From assembly GCA_036705565.1 (NCBI GenBank), contig JAUBUY010000034.1: a stretch of 64,000 nt of DNA. One strand, given 5' to 3'. This stretch comes from Microcoleus sp036705565 (GTDB lineage: Bacteria > Cyanobacteriota > Cyanobacteriia > Cyanobacteriales > Microcoleaceae). This document shows positions 25,800 through 35,511 of the stretch, in pieces; positions within the stretch are counted from its first letter, which is position 1, and each line of letters begins with the position of its first letter. The translations under genes and the position numbers were made by a program. The notes beneath the pieces were generated by a model, which made no database searches, was not told the origin of the DNA, and saw only the letters and a program-made list of their open reading frames with translations.

Positions 25800-28700
25800 T
25801 CACACCGGAATAGAAATCACAAACTCCGAACCCTGGTCTAAAGAAGAATTCACCACTAATGTACCTCCATGTTTTTCCACAACAATTTGGTGGGCGATCG
25901 ACAATCCTAATCCGGTTCCTTGACCCACAGGCTTGGTTGTAAATAAGTGGTTAAAGATGTTTTCCTTGACTTCGGGCGACATCCCCACTCCATTATCCTT
26001 AATCCGAATCACAACCTGATTGTTGTCTTCGCTCAGAGCAGTTTGAACCGTGATTTGATTAGGTAGGGCTTTAATTTCACTAAAACAGCGCCCCTTATTT
26101 GACTCCTCCAGAGCGTCAATGGCATTAGCCAGCACATTCATAAATACCTGGTTTAACTGTCCAGGAAAGCATTTCACTAGGGGCAAGTTACCATACTCTT
26201 TCACAATTTCAATGGCAGGGCGGAACTCGCTGGCTTTTAAACGGTGCTTGAGAATTAGCAGAGTGCTTTCAAGTCCATCGTGAATATTGAAAGCAACTGG
26301 TCGATCGCTATCTGCCCTGGAAAACGTTCTCAAACTTGTACTGATATTGCGGATGCGATCGACTCCCTCTTTCATTGAACCAATCAATTTGGGCAAATCT
26401 TCTCGCAAATACTCCAAGTCCATATCTTCAATTTCTGCTTCAATTTCTCCTCCCGGATTAGGAAATTTTTCTTGATACAAATCAATCAAATTGAATAAAT
26501 CCCCCACATATTCTATAGCCGGTTGCAAATTTCCCGCGATAAAGCCTACGGGATTGTTAATTTCGTGGGCTACCCCTGCGACTAAATTTCCCAAAGCAGA
26601 CATTTTTTCACCCTGCACCAATTGCAACTGCATCTGTTTGAGATCGTGGATAGATTGTTCTAGTTTTTGGGCATATTCCTGGGATTGTTGATACAGTCTG
26701 GCGTTTTGTAAGGAAATTGCTGCTTGGGAGCACAGGATGTTGAGGATGGCGACGCGATCGCCCGTGAATACCCCGGTTGCTAAATTATTTTCCAAATACA
26801 AAATCCCCATCATTTTCCCTCGCTCGCTGATCGGAGTGCACAGCAGGCTTTGAGGTTGGTGGTGGATTATGTAGGGGTCAGATGCAAATCTTGGTTGATT
26901 GCTAGCATCATCAAAAATCAGGGTTTCTTTTGTACGTTTGACGTAGTTGATCAGGGTGAGAGGAATTACTTCACTCTCCTCAACCGGCATTGATTGCAGA
27001 AGGCACTCTTGGCGGTTTGTGCAGTGGACGTTTATCCTCCAGTTTCCCTCTTCATTCAAAATTAATGCTCCGGTTTGTGCTCCGGCATTCTTTACCACCA
27101 CTTGCATGAGGGTAGTGAGCAATTGATCGAGTTTAATTTCGCTCGATAGAGCTTGAGAAGCTTTGATTACTGTCGGCAAATCTACTAAGCCCCAACTGCT
27201 AGTGCTACCGATAATTGTTCTATTCGTGTTAGATACGGATGATTCACTGCTGGATGTGTGAGTTGTTTCGGTCGGATTCTGGCGAGTTCGCTCCTGTTGC
27301 AGGATCACAGCCAGCAATTGGGGATAACGCTGTTCTAAATGGTCAATCTTTACTTTTGCTCCCCAACGAGCGTAAGCATAGTAAGCATCAATTAAATAAG
27401 GTTTTGCCAGTTTTTCTTTACCCCATTCTAAATAGAATTTAGCAGCGAGTTCGTGAGCTAGAGCTTCCTCGTTGAGGTATTCGTTTTCTTTGGCGAGGGC
27501 GATCGCCTTGTCGTACATCTCAAGCGCTTCTATTTTTTGGTTTAAAACCCGATGCCGCTCTGCCTCTACTAGATAGAATTTATGCAGATGATTCACGGGG
27601 GCATGATGCGCCCATTTCTGGATTTTTTCTTGATTAGCTTGTACTCTGTCAAGAAGTTCCTGTTGTTCGGACTGTGGAGTATCGGCATACACTGCCAGCC
27701 GCACTAGAGAATCGTAGAAATAGAAGAGGACAACAGTTATCTGCCCTGAAGCTGCGCTCAAATAACTTTCTATTTGAGCGATATTTTTTAAGGCTTCCGG
27801 GTAATTTTCAAACAGATAACAAAGCACAAGTTTGTGCAAGTATAAGTAATGAATCCCCAGGTAGTTATTGGTTCGCTCATACAGTTGCAACATTGTCTCT
27901 TCGTCGTAGGCTTCTCCCTTTAAATGGCATGGGTCTTGCGCTCTTCCTATCAAGTTCAAAACGGCTTGCCAACAAATTTTCTGATAAGAAAGTGCTGCTT
28001 CCTGATGAATTTTAGTGACGGCATCTGCGTAGCTTGCTATCTCTCGTTCGAGTTGCGTTAGTTGCTTGCCAATAAAATACGAGTAATAACTGTATTGAAA
28101 GATAGCATAGCCAGCAAATTCTAACTCTCCGGTTTCCAGCCCACAAAAATAATCTGACAGCAAAGGTTCTAAGCTCTTTCTGAAGTGTTCTTTCCAAGGT
28201 TGAATACTAGAATGTACCATTGCGGATGTCTTGGCTTGGATTTCTTTGGCATCCAACTTTGACAAGAGACGTAAAGCCATTTGACCGAACTCATAGCCCC
28301 GCTCAATATCTCCCATGCCACAGAGAAGATAACTATATATGGCAAAAGCATAGGGTGACAAAGAAGCATTGCCATATTGGACAGATAAATTGACTTGTTT
28401 GCAAACTACCAAAGGCGCGAGTGGCGGCAGCGCTATGTAGGCAGGAGTAAATAGGCTTGACAGAATGGTTATAGTTGCTATTTGTTGAGGATCTGTCATT
28501 AGAGGGAGATCGATTAAGTCCTCAGTTCCCTTTCCGCTCAAAATTGACGCGGTTTCTCCTAGTGCCTGTCCAATATCAGAGAAATTTGGCTCGGAGGGAA
28601 ACTCTACCCCCAACTGCTGTAAGACTGGCAACCCTGTATTCAGAGCTTCCTGTAGCTTATTTTGCGCCATATAAGCTTCTATCTGTACTTCATATACCTT

Positions 28701-31268
28701 CACTTTGTCCAGTAGCGTTTTGGCGCAGCTTTCCACGAGTGATGCTAATGTCTCCATCCGGTCAAAGTCACCGCTTAGATATGCCGCTTCTGCTGCTTCG
28801 GTATGCAGCGCTAATGTTAGTTCGTATTGATTCTCCCAACTATTTACTGCCAGTAATTCTGTGCCAATATTTAAATATTCAACCGCAGCAGAATAGGCAG
28901 TAGCAGCTTTAGCTTTCTTTCCGGCAACCAGATTTAACCGTGCTAATTGCTCCCTATCTAGCTCGTGGGTAATTAGATTTACTCCCATATTCAAGTGGTT
29001 GACAATATCAAACATTTTTTCTTCTCGATCGGCTTCGGGCGTATTCTTTAACAGCAGTTGACCGATTTTTAAGTGAGTAGAGCGCTTTTGGTCTTCAGGA
29101 ATGAGGGAATAGGCTGCTTGTTGGACGCGATCGTGGAAAAATTTGTATTTAACTAATTGGTCATTGTTAACTGGTAATTGCTCAGATTCTTCTCCAGTGA
29201 TTGATTTTGATAAACTGTTACCACATTCTTGATAAAATTTATAAACATCGCTAACTGGTAAAATCAACCCTTCTTGCAATGCTTTCCACAAAGCTGTTGC
29301 TGTTTCTGTTGGTGAATTCTCATCAACAATTGCTAATGTAGCCAAATCGAACTGATTGCCAATACAAGCAGCTAACTTTAAAACTTCCTGTGTCCGGGCT
29401 GGCAGCTTTCGCAACTGAAGTGCCATGAATTCTAGTACATCATCCGTTAGAGCCAAGGTTCGGACTCTAGCAATATCGCACTGCCAATACCGAGCTGCAA
29501 AATTAAATTCAATTATCCCATCTTCATGCAAAGATTTGAGGAATTGTGTGCTAAAAAATGGATTGCCTTTGGTTTTCTGATAAACGAGTTCTGTCAAAGG
29601 CTGAGCCAACGCTGTAGAACAAGCTAATGTATCGGCAATCAGACAATTCAAATGGAAGCGCTCAAGCGGATCTAGAGTAATGGTGTTTACCGTAGCTCCG
29701 GTTGTTTGAATGTCGGCTAATGTCACCATCAAAGGGTGTGCGGGAAAAACTTCGTTATCTCGATACGCTCCAATTAAAAAGAGATAGCGCCGATCGCGAT
29801 CGCTCGTCAGGAGTTGAATCAACTTCAATGAGGCTGAGTCTACCCATTGCAAGTCGTCTAAGAAAATAACGAGGGGATGTTCTTTAGTGGCGAAGATAGA
29901 GATGAAGTTCTCGAATAACCGATTGAAGCGATTTTGGGCAGCACTGGCGACGAGTTCTGGTGCCGGGGGTGGCGAGCCAATAATCCGCTCTAGTTCGGGA
30001 ATTACCTCAACGATTACCTGAGCATTTTCGCCCAATGCTGCCAGGATTTGAGTCTTCCACTCCTCAACTTTAGCATCGCTTTCCGAGAGCAATTGTCCCA
30101 TTAAATCGCGAAAAGCTTGTACAAAAGCTGAGAAGGGCTGGCTGCGCGCAAATTGGTCGAATTTGCCTTTGATGAAGTAGCCACGCTGTCTCACAATTGG
30201 TTTGTGAACTTCGTTGACAACAGCGGTTTTACCAATGCCGGAGAAACCGGCAACGAGCATCATTTCGGTGCTGCCGCCACTCACGCGCTCGAAGGCCGAT
30301 AGCAGGGAGAATACTTCGGTTTCTCTACCGTATAATTTTTCTGGGATGATGAAGCGATCGCACAAATCTCGCTCCCCTATTTTAAAGTTAGTTAACCTCC
30401 CTGTCTCTTTCCACTGGAATAAACAAATTTCCAAATCAAACTTGAGTCCTAGGGCGCTTTGATAGCGAGCTTCAGCATTCTTCGCCATCAGTTTGCTGAC
30501 AATCTCCGACAGCACCAATGGAACGCTCTGGTTTAAACTTGAGGCTGGGAGGGGCTGTTTGGCGAGGTGGCAGTGTACCAAATCCATTGGATCGTCTGTT
30601 TGGAATGGTAACTTTCCTGTTAATAATTCGTAGAATGTGACTCCCAGCGAGTAAAAATCTGTGCGGTAATCAATGCCTCGGTTCATCCGCCCAGTTTGTT
30701 CGGGAGAAATGTAAGGTAAAGTGCCCTCAAGCACGTTGGGATTTTGAATTTCTTGGGTTTCGCGCGGTAGTAGGGAAGCGATGCTGAAGTCAATCAGCTT
30801 GACTTGTTTGCTGGTGGGGTTAATGAGAATGTTGGCAGGTTTGAGGTCTTTATGGATGACGTGGTGGCGATAAAGTCCGTCGAGGGAGTTGGCAATTTGA
30901 ATCGCAATAGGCAGAAACTCGCTCACGGGCAAGCCTTCTAGGGGTTCGTTGCTCTCAGATGCTAGATTAGCCAGGTAGCTACATAAGGAAATTCCGCCAA
31001 AGTCTTCCATCACCAGAGCATAGTGGTTGTGGTAAGTCTCTAGGCTGTATGCCTTGACACTGCCAGGGATATCTAAGTTTTTAGCAATGACGTACTGGTT
31101 GCGGAAGTGAACCAGTTCGTTGAAGCGGGGAAAGTCATTTCGCAGCAGCTTGATCGCTACGGGCAGCCGATCTGAAGACCGACAACCGCGATAAACTAGA
31201 GTTCGATTGCCTGCGTATATTTGCTCGTTAATGTGATATCCTAGAACAAGATTTTTTATGCTAGCCAT
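25800..31268 (-). CDS. Trifunctional Ser/Thr kinase, AAA ATPase and sensor histidine kinase (HstK type)
   Basis: 1822 residues, one of the largest genes here. Residues 1-275: eukaryotic-type kinase with VAIK lysine, the catalytic loop VIHKDLKPANILIN (HKD in place of HRD) and IDF in place of DFG's start; SPEQTGRMN marks the P+1 region. About 310-500: AAA/PknK-like ATPase, Walker A GFSGIGKTAV near 343 and Walker B VIFLDDLQWVD. About 560-1330: helical TPR-like regulatory region. About 1375-1515: GAF domain. The C-terminus: coiled segment, H-box with His1568 in VAGVAHEINNP, N-box LANAIDALEE, G-boxes KDNGVGM and GQGTGLGLSI. Such proteins are known in Anabaena and relatives; signal and target are unknown. 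No response regulator is adjacent, so it may signal to an unlinked partner. Confidence 0.93.
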   Translation of the reverse strand: MASIKNLVLGYHINEQIYAGNRTLVYRGCRSSDRLPVAIKLLRNDFPRFNELVHFRNQYVIAKNLDIPGSVKAYSLETYHNHYALVMEDFGGISLCSYLANLASESNEPLEGLPVSEFLPIAIQIANSLDGLYRHHVIHKDLKPANILINPTSKQVKLIDFSIASLLPRETQEIQNPNVLEGTLPYISPEQTGRMNRGIDYRTDFYSLGVTFYELLTGKLPFQTDDPMDLVHCHLAKQPLPASSLNQSVPLVLSEIVSKLMAKNAEARYQSALGLKFDLEICLFQWKETGRLTNFKIGERDLCDRFIIPEKLYGRETEVFSLLSAFERVSGGSTEMMLVAGFSGIGKTAVVNEVHKPIVRQRGYFIKGKFDQFARSQPFSAFVQAFRDLMGQLLSESDAKVEEWKTQILAALGENAQVIVEVIPELERIIGSPPPAPELVASAAQNRFNRLFENFISIFATKEHPLVIFLDDLQWVDSASLKLIQLLTSDRDRRYLFLIGAYRDNEVFPAHPLMVTLADIQTTGATVNTITLDPLERFHLNCLIADTLACSTALAQPLTELVYQKTKGNPFFSTQFLKSLHEDGIIEFNFAARYWQCDIARVRTLALTDDVLEFMALQLRKLPARTQEVLKLAACIGNQFDLATLAIVDENSPTETATALWKALQEGLILPVSDVYKFYQECGNSLSKSITGEESEQLPVNNDQLVKYKFFHDRVQQAAYSLIPEDQKRSTHLKIGQLLLKNTPEADREEKMFDIVNHLNMGVNLITHELDREQLARLNLVAGKKAKAATAYSAAVEYLNIGTELLAVNSWENQYELTLALHTEAAEAAYLSGDFDRMETLASLVESCAKTLLDKVKVYEVQIEAYMAQNKLQEALNTGLPVLQQLGVEFPSEPNFSDIGQALGETASILSGKGTEDLIDLPLMTDPQQIATITILSSLFTPAYIALPPLAPLVVCKQVNLSVQYGNASLSPYAFAIYSYLLCGMGDIERGYEFGQMALRLLSKLDAKEIQAKTSAMVHSSIQPWKEHFRKSLEPLLSDYFCGLETGELEFAGYAIFQYSYYSYFIGKQLTQLEREIASYADAVTKIHQEAALSYQKICWQAVLNLIGRAQDPCHLKGEAYDEETMLQLYERTNNYLGIHYLYLHKLVLCYLFENYPEALKNIAQIESYLSAASGQITVVLFYFYDSLVRLAVYADTPQSEQQELLDRVQANQEKIQKWAHHAPVNHLHKFYLVEAERHRVLNQKIEALEMYDKAIALAKENEYLNEEALAHELAAKFYLEWGKEKLAKPYLIDAYYAYARWGAKVKIDHLEQRYPQLLAVILQQERTRQNPTETTHTSSSESSVSNTNRTIIGSTSSWGLVDLPTVIKASQALSSEIKLDQLLTTLMQVVVKNAGAQTGALILNEEGNWRINVHCTNRQECLLQSMPVEESEVIPLTLINYVKRTKETLIFDDASNQPRFASDPYIIHHQPQSLLCTPISERGKMMGILYLENNLATGVFTGDRVAILNILCSQAAISLQNARLYQQSQEYAQKLEQSIHDLKQMQLQLVQGEKMSALGNLVAGVAHEINNPVGFIAGNLQPAIEYVGDLFNLIDLYQEKFPNPGGEIEAEIEDMDLEYLREDLPKLIGSMKEGVDRIRNISTSLRTFSRADSDRPVAFNIHDGLESTLLILKHRLKASEFRPAIEIVKEYGNLPLVKCFPGQLNQVFMNVLANAIDALEESNKGRCFSEIKALPNQITVQTALSEDNNQVVIRIKDNGVGMSPEVKENIFNHLFTTKPVGQGTGLGLSIAHQIVVEKHGGTLVVNSSLDQGSEFVISIPV

Positions 31269-31487
31269 TTCTACGTATTCCTACTTCTTTCAAGTCGGAA
31301 GCTTCTTAGAGTTACTTTCTACTATTTTCCCTCTATCTGCCTTGCTATTCATTAATTACATTTTTCTTAACATATTTTGGAAATTCCAATTATGAAAGAG
31401 GGATTTTAAAAACTCGACTTAATATTTTATGTAAGAGCTGTTGATACTTGAGTTGAGACTAAGTAGAAAATGACTTAGCTAAGGCTT

Positions 31488-31825
31488 ATGGAACAACCGC
31501 AGTTCATGGAAGAGGAACTTAAGACGCTAATCAGGTACTTAAGAGTGTTTTTGAAACCGATGCTTGAAGGCGATCGCCTAGAAAATCTAATGTCTAGTTT
31601 ACATCATAATTTAATGTCATCATTACAATTCGGGCGGCTCAGGGTTTAAAGCCGGAAGCAGAGGAAATCGAGTTTCTGCGTCAGATTGCGGAGCACTTGG
31701 GAGTCGCCCGTGAGCAAGCTGAATTATTTGCCCAGATGCCACAACAAGCTGCCCAACTCTCAGAAGTAAATCAGGTATTAAATGCCAAAGTTCAGAAGCG
31801 GAAAATGACATCGGCAGTCGGCTAA
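31488..31825 (+). pseudogene. Frame-disrupted small gene
   Basis: An ATG at 31488 opens 53 codons (MEQPQFMEEELKTLIRYLRV...) ending at 31649. From about 31610 a second frame reads as good helical protein without its own start (RAAQGLKPEAEEIEFLRQ, EHLGVAREQAELFAQM, ending KRKMTSAVG at 31825). The two parts look like one helical protein of about 112 residues broken by a one-base change. I do not recognise the family. It precedes a MITE-like copy directly. The stretch 31269-31487 has no other gene. Confidence 0.45.
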
Positions 31826-31835
31826 GTTGTTTTAC

Positions 31836-31968
31836 TTAGGAATGAGAATTAAATAACTTCCACTCTTGAAAGTGGGATGGGCTCTTATAGCCCGTCATGA
31901 GTGGACGGGCGGGACGCCCATCCCACAATAACAATTAAAATTGTAAGTTATTTAATTCGCGACCCTTA
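31836..31968. mobile_element. MITE-like element, 133 bp, copy 2
   Basis: Same terminal inverted repeats as the copy at 17064-17194. The right core arm GGGCGGGACGCCCATCCCA is the same, but the left arm has GGGCTCTTATAGCCC, and the loop reads TCATGAGTGG, the reverse complement of the loop in copy 1. It begins 10 bases after the disrupted small gene. Confidence 0.8.
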
Positions 31969-32191
31969 TATCGCTACGCCAACGGACGATGCCGACGCTT
32001 TCCGATCGCGGTTTTCATTTCGGTGAGCTAAAAAACCCGGTTTCTGAGCGTCGCAGTGCGTCCCTGTCGGGGCAGAAACCTCTCATCAAGAGGGTTTCTG
32101 AGCTTTTGCGTATCATCCTGTCTCTTTTTGCGGAACAGAAATCCTGCTGGTTCTCGAAAGACGTAAACTTGAGGCTCGATCGACCTATAAT

Positions 32192-32210
32192 AATGAGAAT
32201 TGTTATCATT
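32192..32210 (+). promoter_or_regulatory. Probable Fur box
   Basis: AATGAGAATTGTTATCATT is a near-perfect 19-bp inverted repeat of the Fur type (AATGA and TCATT ends, AAT/TTA inside). It lies 19 bases before the ATG of the flavoprotein gene, where repressor binding would block transcription. A CGACCTATAATAATG promoter-like segment overlaps it. Confidence 0.75.
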
Positions 32211-32228
32211 CGCAAATCAGCAATTCTC

Positions 32229-33458
32229 ATGCAAGCGAACTCAGAAGCCACGCCGCCCCAAATTGATTTAGCTTTAATCGGCGCTGGGCCCCACGCCCTG
32301 ACTCTTACTGCACACATATTAAAAAAACGCAAGAGCCTCCGGGATAAATTTTTAGCATTCGATCCGAGCGGCGAATGGCTGACTCAGTGGCGGAGGCAAT
32401 TTGCAGCTTTAGAAATTGGGCATTTACGATCGCCCGCAGTGCACCACCCCGATCCCAACCCTTACGAATTGCGGAGGTTTGCCGAAAATCGCTCCTCGGA
32501 ATTGTTTCCCCCCTACGATTTGCCCGGAAGTCGGTTATTTGAGGAATTTTGCGGCGACACAATTAAACGGTGGCAATTGGGCGATCAAGTTATCAAAGCA
32601 AAAGTAACCCGCATTCAGCCGAAATCCGGCCGTTTCCACCTGTGGTTTGAAGACGGAAAAAGTGCGATCGCCCGCCGAGTAATCGTCGCCGCCGGCAGTG
32701 GAAAACCGCATTTACCAGCGTGGGCAAATCAAATTCAAACACAGCATCCCCCCGAAAGAATTCGCCACTCCCATCAAGTAGATTTGCGAAATTTGCAATT
32801 GCACGGAGAACAAATATTAATTGTCGGCGGCGGACTAACCAGCGGACATTTAGCAGTAGGAGCAATTGCCAGAGGAGCCAAAGTCCTGTTAATGACTAGG
32901 CGCTATTTCCAAGAAAAACTATTTGATGCCGAACCCGGTTGGTTGGGGCCAAAATACCTCAAAGGATTCGCCGCCGAACCAGATTGCCATTCGCGTTGGG
33001 AAACCATTCAACAAGCCCGCAACGGTGGCTCGATGACACCGGAAATTATGACACAGTTGCGGAGGCTCTCCCACAGCGAACAACTGACATTTCACGAACA
33101 GTGCGAAGTTGTTGGCGTTCGGTGGGAAAATAACAGATGGACTGTTGATTGCAGCGGTGGGGAGACGTTATTTGTCGATCGAATTTGGCTAGCAACCGGC
33201 ACCAAACTAGACATTGCAGCCGAACCAATGTTCAAAGAAATGCTAGAAACGCATCCCATTGAAATAGTTAAAGGTTTGCCAGTCTTAGACAAACACCTGC
33301 GTTGGCCCGGATGCGAATTATTTTTGACTGGTGGTTTAGCGGCGCTGCAAGTGGGGCCAGTCGCCAGAAACCTTTCTGGGGCGAGAATGGCGTGCGATCG
33401 CATTGTACCGGCGATCGTCAAATCCAGCATTGCACTCTCGCCCGCAATAATTAGTTAG
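32229..33458 (+). CDS. FAD/NAD(P)-binding flavoprotein, probably iron regulated
   Basis: 409 residues from ATG 32229. The frame is open 240 bases further upstream, but that part holds the Fur box and a repeat and reads as non-coding. An FAD-binding Rossmann motif starts at residue 15 (LALIGAGPHALTLTAHIL), and a second nucleotide site is EQILIVGGGLTSGHLAVGAIARGAKV near 200. The layout resembles FAD_NAD_bind_3 and lysine/ornithine N-hydroxylase-like enzymes. Reaction and substrate are not clear. The Fur box suggests a role in iron shortage, for example siderophore handling or oxidation of an amino-acid side chain; no siderophore synthase is visible in the window. Confidence 0.8.
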   Translation: MQANSEATPPQIDLALIGAGPHALTLTAHILKKRKSLRDKFLAFDPSGEWLTQWRRQFAALEIGHLRSPAVHHPDPNPYELRRFAENRSSELFPPYDLPGSRLFEEFCGDTIKRWQLGDQVIKAKVTRIQPKSGRFHLWFEDGKSAIARRVIVAAGSGKPHLPAWANQIQTQHPPERIRHSHQVDLRNLQLHGEQILIVGGGLTSGHLAVGAIARGAKVLLMTRRYFQEKLFDAEPGWLGPKYLKGFAAEPDCHSRWETIQQARNGGSMTPEIMTQLRRLSHSEQLTFHEQCEVVGVRWENNRWTVDCSGGETLFVDRIWLATGTKLDIAAEPMFKEMLETHPIEIVKGLPVLDKHLRWPGCELFLTGGLAALQVGPVARNLSGARMACDRIVPAIVKSSIALSPAIIS

Positions 33459-33676
33459 CAGTCATTAGTTCTCAGTGAGTAGTCATCAGTTATTAGTTAA
33501 GTTGTGGTACATTTAAATTACATATTTCCCTCGACCTGGGAGCAACGGTCAACACCTTGTTATATTATTTATTGACACACAATTTTAGGGCCGAGTGAGT
33601 TGATTAGCAAATTACTTTTTAATTGTGCGCTAAGCATATAAAATTCAAAAAATCCTACTACAAACATTGGATTTCT

Positions 33677-35155
33677 TTACTGATTCCAATACCTGCGCCA
33701 GTGAAACAAATTCTCCCATAAATTCCGCGAAAAAGTATTTCTGCCCAAGCGCTGCGACTCCCAAACAGCAGCAGTTTGACCGCTAATTTCCGAAAAACTA
33801 GACCAAATATAAGGAAGTTGGGCGATCGCCTCAACCTTCATCCCGTGACGCACAGCCAAAGCGATCGCGTGAATCAACTCAGCAGCTTGCGGCCCCACAA
33901 TACTCGCTCCCAACATCTCCCCGTTGCGACGCCCGACAATCTTACAAAAACCAGTTGTATCCCCGGACATTTGAGCTCTTTCAACATTCTTGAAATATTC
34001 CCGACAAACAATTAGATCATCTCCAAAACGGCGCCTTGCTTGCGCTTCAGTCAAGCCAACCCTCGCCAATTGCGGGTCAGAAAAAATCGCCCAAGGAATC
34101 CCGCGATAATCTATTTGAAACATTGGCAAAAACAAAGCATTTTTCACAGCAACCGCAGCTTCGTAATTAGCGATGTGAGGGAACGGATAACCCCCAGCAA
34201 CATCGCCGATCCCGTAAATTCGGTGATTAGTTGTTTGCAGCTTTTCATTTAAAATCACCCCCCGATCGCTGAATTTAACCTTAGCCGCTTCGAGATTTAA
34301 CGAAGAAAAATTGTGTCCTCTACCCGCAGCCAGAAAAATCTCCTCAGCTTCGATCGCCCTTGGCCCAGCTTGAATCCACTTTTTACCATCAATCACCCTA
34401 GCTTGAGTCACCTCAGTAGCAGTCAGAATCCGCACTCCCTCAGCTTCCATTCCAGCTTGCACCAAACCAGCAGCCTCCCGGTCTTCTTTAGCCAAAATGT
34501 GCGAACTTTTCACCACCAAAGTGACAGCAACCCCCAAGCGAGCAAAAGTTTGAGCCACTTCGACACCGCTGGGATCTGCGCCGATTACAGCCAAACTTTT
34601 AGGCAACTGGGGAAGTTTTGCTAATTCCCCAACAGTTTCCGAAGTAAAAAAGCCAGCAGACGAAAGTCCTTCAATATTGGGAATCGCCGGCAGAGTTGGA
34701 CAAGCTAGCAAATAACAGAGCGATCGCAATTTTCGCCCGCCCACAACAAAAGCCAAATCCGGTTTCGCCACAAACTCGCCGCTGCCAAAAATAACATCAA
34801 CCCCGCGAGTAGCCAAAAGGCCGAGAGAATCAATTTCTGACAAATTAGAAACAACATCATCTGCCCACTTTAGAACCCCGTCAAAGCGCAATTTGAGTGG
34901 CATAGAGGAATTCGCGACTTCCCAGCGAACTCCCAACTGCTGGCGGCTGATCTGCTGAGCAAAACGAGCAGCCTCCCTCAAAGTTTGGCTGTATCTCAAA
35001 CCAAGGTCGATCGACTCTTTCCCCCCACTCGGCAAATCTTGGGAATTACTTAGCGGTTCCACCAAAGCAACGCGGGCCGGGAAATTAGTTGCAGTCAAAG
35101 CAGCATAACGTCCGGCCGGAGTTCCACCAATAATCACTAAATCATAGTCAAGCAT
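33677..35155 (-). CDS. Mercuric reductase/lipoamide dehydrogenase-like flavoprotein without redox cysteines
   Basis: 492 residues from ATG 35155 (a TTG at 35170 is a weaker start). The fold is clear: FAD site YDLVIIGGTPAGRYAAL, NAD site SLAVIGADPSGVEVAQTFARLGVAVTL, and FAD contact IYGIGDVAGG, plus a dimerisation domain (GIPWAIFSDPQLARVGLT). Where class I disulfide reductases carry GGTCxNxGCxPSK, this protein reads EPLSNSQDLPSGGKESIDLG with no cysteine; the C-terminal HPTxxE motif reads QLPYIWSSFSE, lacking the histidine. So the disulfide chemistry cannot operate. It may be an NAD(P)H-flavin oxidoreductase of another kind. It converges on the Fur-box gene. Confidence 0.82.
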   Translation of the reverse strand: MLDYDLVIIGGTPAGRYAALTATNFPARVALVEPLSNSQDLPSGGKESIDLGLRYSQTLREAARFAQQISRQQLGVRWEVANSSMPLKLRFDGVLKWADDVVSNLSEIDSLGLLATRGVDVIFGSGEFVAKPDLAFVVGGRKLRSLCYLLACPTLPAIPNIEGLSSAGFFTSETVGELAKLPQLPKSLAVIGADPSGVEVAQTFARLGVAVTLVVKSSHILAKEDREAAGLVQAGMEAEGVRILTATEVTQARVIDGKKWIQAGPRAIEAEEIFLAAGRGHNFSSLNLEAAKVKFSDRGVILNEKLQTTNHRIYGIGDVAGGYPFPHIANYEAAVAVKNALFLPMFQIDYRGIPWAIFSDPQLARVGLTEAQARRRFGDDLIVCREYFKNVERAQMSGDTTGFCKIVGRRNGEMLGASIVGPQAAELIHAIALAVRHGMKVEAIAQLPYIWSSFSEISGQTAAVWESQRLGRNTFSRNLWENLFHWRRYWNQ

Positions 35156-35173
35156 AAATAAAGAAGTCAATCG

Positions 35174-35452
35174 ATTTTAGATTTTAGATTTTAGATTTTA
35201 GATTTTAGAATTGAAGCATTGACCACGGATAAATACGTTCGGCAAGTTTCATCTGATACAGGTTTTTTATTTCGGGACGGATGAATCACGTGGCGGGTAT
35301 CCTGGATGCGGGAATTGTCAGTAGTCATTAGTCATTAGTCAGTAGTCATTAGTTAGTAGTTTAGGGCGATCGGCGCGCGGGGTCAGAAACCCGGTTTCTG
35401 CCTAGATACTTCGCTGCAAAATCCAAGATTTATCAGAGAAACCGGGTTTCTT
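35174..35452. repeat. Cluster of short repeats between two minus-strand genes
   Basis: 35174-35212 is a run of GATTTTA heptamers. Around 35325-35362 are AGTCATTAGTCATTAGTCAG-type heptamers. 35385-35452 carries AGAAACCCGGTTTCT and its inverse AGAAACCGGGTTTCTT, the same family as 10389-10496. The gap contains no gene. Confidence 0.75.
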
Positions 35453-35511
35453 GGGTAGGTGCGCTCGAACGACCAATAAAATCGGTTTATCAACGGACAA
35501 CTGACAACTGA

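Noticed and set aside
31989..32228. N-terminal extension of the flavoprotein frame
   Set aside because: It would read through an AACCCGG repeat and the Fur box; protein similarity begins after the ATG at 32229.
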